The notes beneath the pieces were generated by a model. The model saw nothing but the letters and a program-made list of their open reading frames with translations, did not search any database and was not told the origin of the DNA. Positions 62,401 to 64,000 of a DNA stretch of 64,000 nt are shown here, one piece after another (the stretch's first letter is position 1; every line of letters starts with the position of its first letter). A program made the translations under genes and the position numbers. Source of the stretch: Rhynochetos jubatus (Eukaryota; Chordata; Aves; Eurypygiformes; Rhynochetidae); NCBI GenBank assembly GCA_027574665.1, contig CM050668.1, forward strand, positions 4,656,001 to 4,720,000, written 5' to 3'.

Positions 62401-63880
62401 TAATGGAAACAGCTGCTGGGAGTCACGCCAGCCGTCTCTACTCCCTTCCCTCAAAGGATAGGTGTGGGGGGAATGTAACGCTGGCGACCATGGGACCAGA
62501 CTGGGCCCCTTATCATTGCTTGTATGCTTTAAAGCTTGAGGTGGCATGGGAGGAATATTAAAGCACCAGCCCTCCAAAGGGATCTGTGTGGGGTTTTGTG
62601 AGTGTCTGAGGAACTTAAGGGACTCCAGGCCTTGTCCAGATCTGCACTGGGGTATTTGCACCATTTCCCATTCCTCCCAGCGAAGAGGAGTAGAACAATA
62701 GGCAAGCTTGCTGCTCAGCTTCCTCGGCATATGTGCAAAGCCATCCAGGACCCCAGACTAACAAAAACCATATTCAAAGCAATTATCTGATCTTGTTTGT
62801 TTGTTTTTAATGTGATGTTTCTAGACACTGGTACAACAAACACACTCTTGTAAAATCTTGTAACAGTTGTTTGTAGTTAGTATCTTCAAGTTGCTTTTGT
62901 ATGTGCTGATCATGACTAATACACATCACTTCAGTGTGACCGTCATCCTCCACTGCTGTGGGAAATTTTTGGTACTAAGACAATAATTTCCTCAGCTTGT
63001 TTAGCATTTTTCTTTTTCCTTTTTTACCCTTCAATGCAAGAAAACACAGATACTGATTCGCTCATATATTGTGCTTTCCAGATGAAAGTGCTTTGTGGTT
63101 CACAGACTTAAATAATTAGGTCTTCACAGACCTCAGTGGTTTACAAAGGCAGTTGGAGACATCATCTCTGGTTTTACACTTGGAGATAGAAGAATCTCCA
63201 GAGGCAAGGTAACCAGCCCAGCTCACAAGCTGGCCCTGGCAGAGCTGGGGGCAGACACCCCCTCTGCAGCGTACTCCAGTTTTTGATACGTTAGGAGATG
63301 CTGCTGTGCCCATACTGCTAAAAGCCTTCCCCAGACTTGAACTCTTCTCTTCTTGTTGTCACAAACTGGGTTTTTAGCATATGGACCAGGCGCTGAGGAG
63401 GTGCTAGGTTCTTCCCGTGGCTCAGCCAAAACAACGGCTGCTGCTCTCCCTCCTTGAACCTGGAACCATTTTTCCCCATAGCGTGCAATTGAGGCAATGA
63501 CTGCCGTTATTCAAAAAAAATAACCCGAAATCAACCCCAAAGCCCTTTTACATTCAACCAGAATGGATTGCTGCAGCCTGTTTCATTCAGTAGGTTTTTC
63601 TGTGGTTGTATTTCTTGGAAGCATCATCTCCAATCGAGGCACGGGGCTCTTTTACAGGCTTATTTCAGCACTTCGAGAGCACGAGTGTGTGCATCTGTGC
63701 ATGCATGTCTTGCTGTGGGTGGGAAGGGGGGAAGTGCTGGCAAGAGTGCAAACGAGCCGAGCGGGGAGAGCGAAGGCGCTTTTATTCCTTACCAAGTTTT
63801 GCTCTGCAAGCTGAGTAAACTATTTCTCTGCTGAACCGATGCTGTGCAGGGCGAGGGTTTGACACATTCCCAGTGATAAT
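59429..63880. other. Unassigned non-coding stretch
   Basis: No repeat or gene is recognised over about 4.4 kb. Open frames reach 154 codons (62266-62730, -) without any known domain. From about 63560 rightward the sequence becomes richer in CpG, leading into the exon candidate at 63902. Confidence 0.55.
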
Positions 63881-63901
63881 TGCCTTGTCTCCCCCCCGCA
63901 G

Positions 63902-63943
63902 GTTCATCTGGCCGCCAGCACCGTTACTTTTCCAACCAGGACC
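63902..63943 (+). CDS. Candidate 42-nt coding micro-exon (unidentified gene)
   Basis: A pyrimidine tract (TTGCCTTGTCTCCCCCCCGCAG, 63880-63901) forms a strong acceptor, and GTAAGT at 63944-63949 a strong donor. The 42 nt between them is a multiple of three, and no frame contains a stop: the three readings are VHLAASTVTFPTRT, FIWPPAPLLFQPGP (second frame) and SSGRQHRYFSNQD (third frame). The third has the most protein-like composition. I do not recognise the gene. Length divisible by three and flanking strong signals fit a cassette micro-exon of a long-intron gene transcribed left to right, which would make most of this window an intron. It could still be a cryptic site pair. Confidence 0.4.
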
Positions 63944-64000
63944 GTAAGTGGGCAACACGAACATCACGGAAAAGCTGAGCCTAAGAGCGAAGTGGGGTGC

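Noticed and set aside
1-64000. CRISPR array, operons, prokaryotic genes
   Set aside because: The repeats and base composition are those of a bird genome; no regularly spaced direct repeats with unique spacers were found.

Overview
This window is almost certainly from a bird. The only interspersed repeats I can name are several truncated CR1 LINEs in both orientations, carrying the typical avian 3' end (repeated ATTCTRTG), and one solo LTR of a repeat-rich endogenous retrovirus group that I know from bird genomes. I see no Alu, B1 or L1 and no bacterial-style gene packing. The DNA is moderately AT-rich, with long stretches lacking any convincing open frame, as expected for the interior of a large intron or an intergenic region of an avian chromosome.

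Layout: 0.2-0.5 kb, old CR1 (+). 0.5-9.7 kb, unassigned DNA with short local duplications and an AT-rich homeodomain-like patch. 9.8-10.1 kb, a small CpG-rich patch. 12.24-12.46 kb, the best-formed internal exon candidate, with branch point, acceptor, 60 open codons, TGA and a strong donor. 15.05 kb, a good poly(A) signal. 15.84-16.30 kb, CR1 (-). 18.58-18.64 kb, a GT/AT microsatellite. 18.6-29 kb, unassigned, including AT-rich stretches that may be conserved non-coding DNA. 29.0-30.05 kb, a poly(A)-like signal, a CpG patch and an old CR1 (+). 30-39.5 kb, unassigned, with an inverted repeat at 32.9 kb. 39.52-39.65 kb, CR1 (+). 41.3-41.5 kb, a CpG patch. 50.90-50.93 kb, 28 consecutive C. 54.3-55.6 kb, a solo LTR flanked by 6-bp duplications. 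59.1-59.4 kb, CR1 (+). 63.90-63.94 kb, a well-formed 42-nt exon candidate at the right edge.

I recognise no protein in any frame. The longest open frames (about 240 residues) lie on the tandem repeats of the LTR and are not genes. If a host gene crosses the window, the 42-nt exon at 63.9 kb and perhaps the exon at 12.3 kb are its visible pieces, both on the + strand. No tRNA, rRNA, snRNA, CRISPR array or known microRNA was recognised. I see no evidence for a novel multi-gene system. The points worth a second look are the exon candidates, the local CpG patches, the dated LTR insertion and possible conserved non-coding elements.
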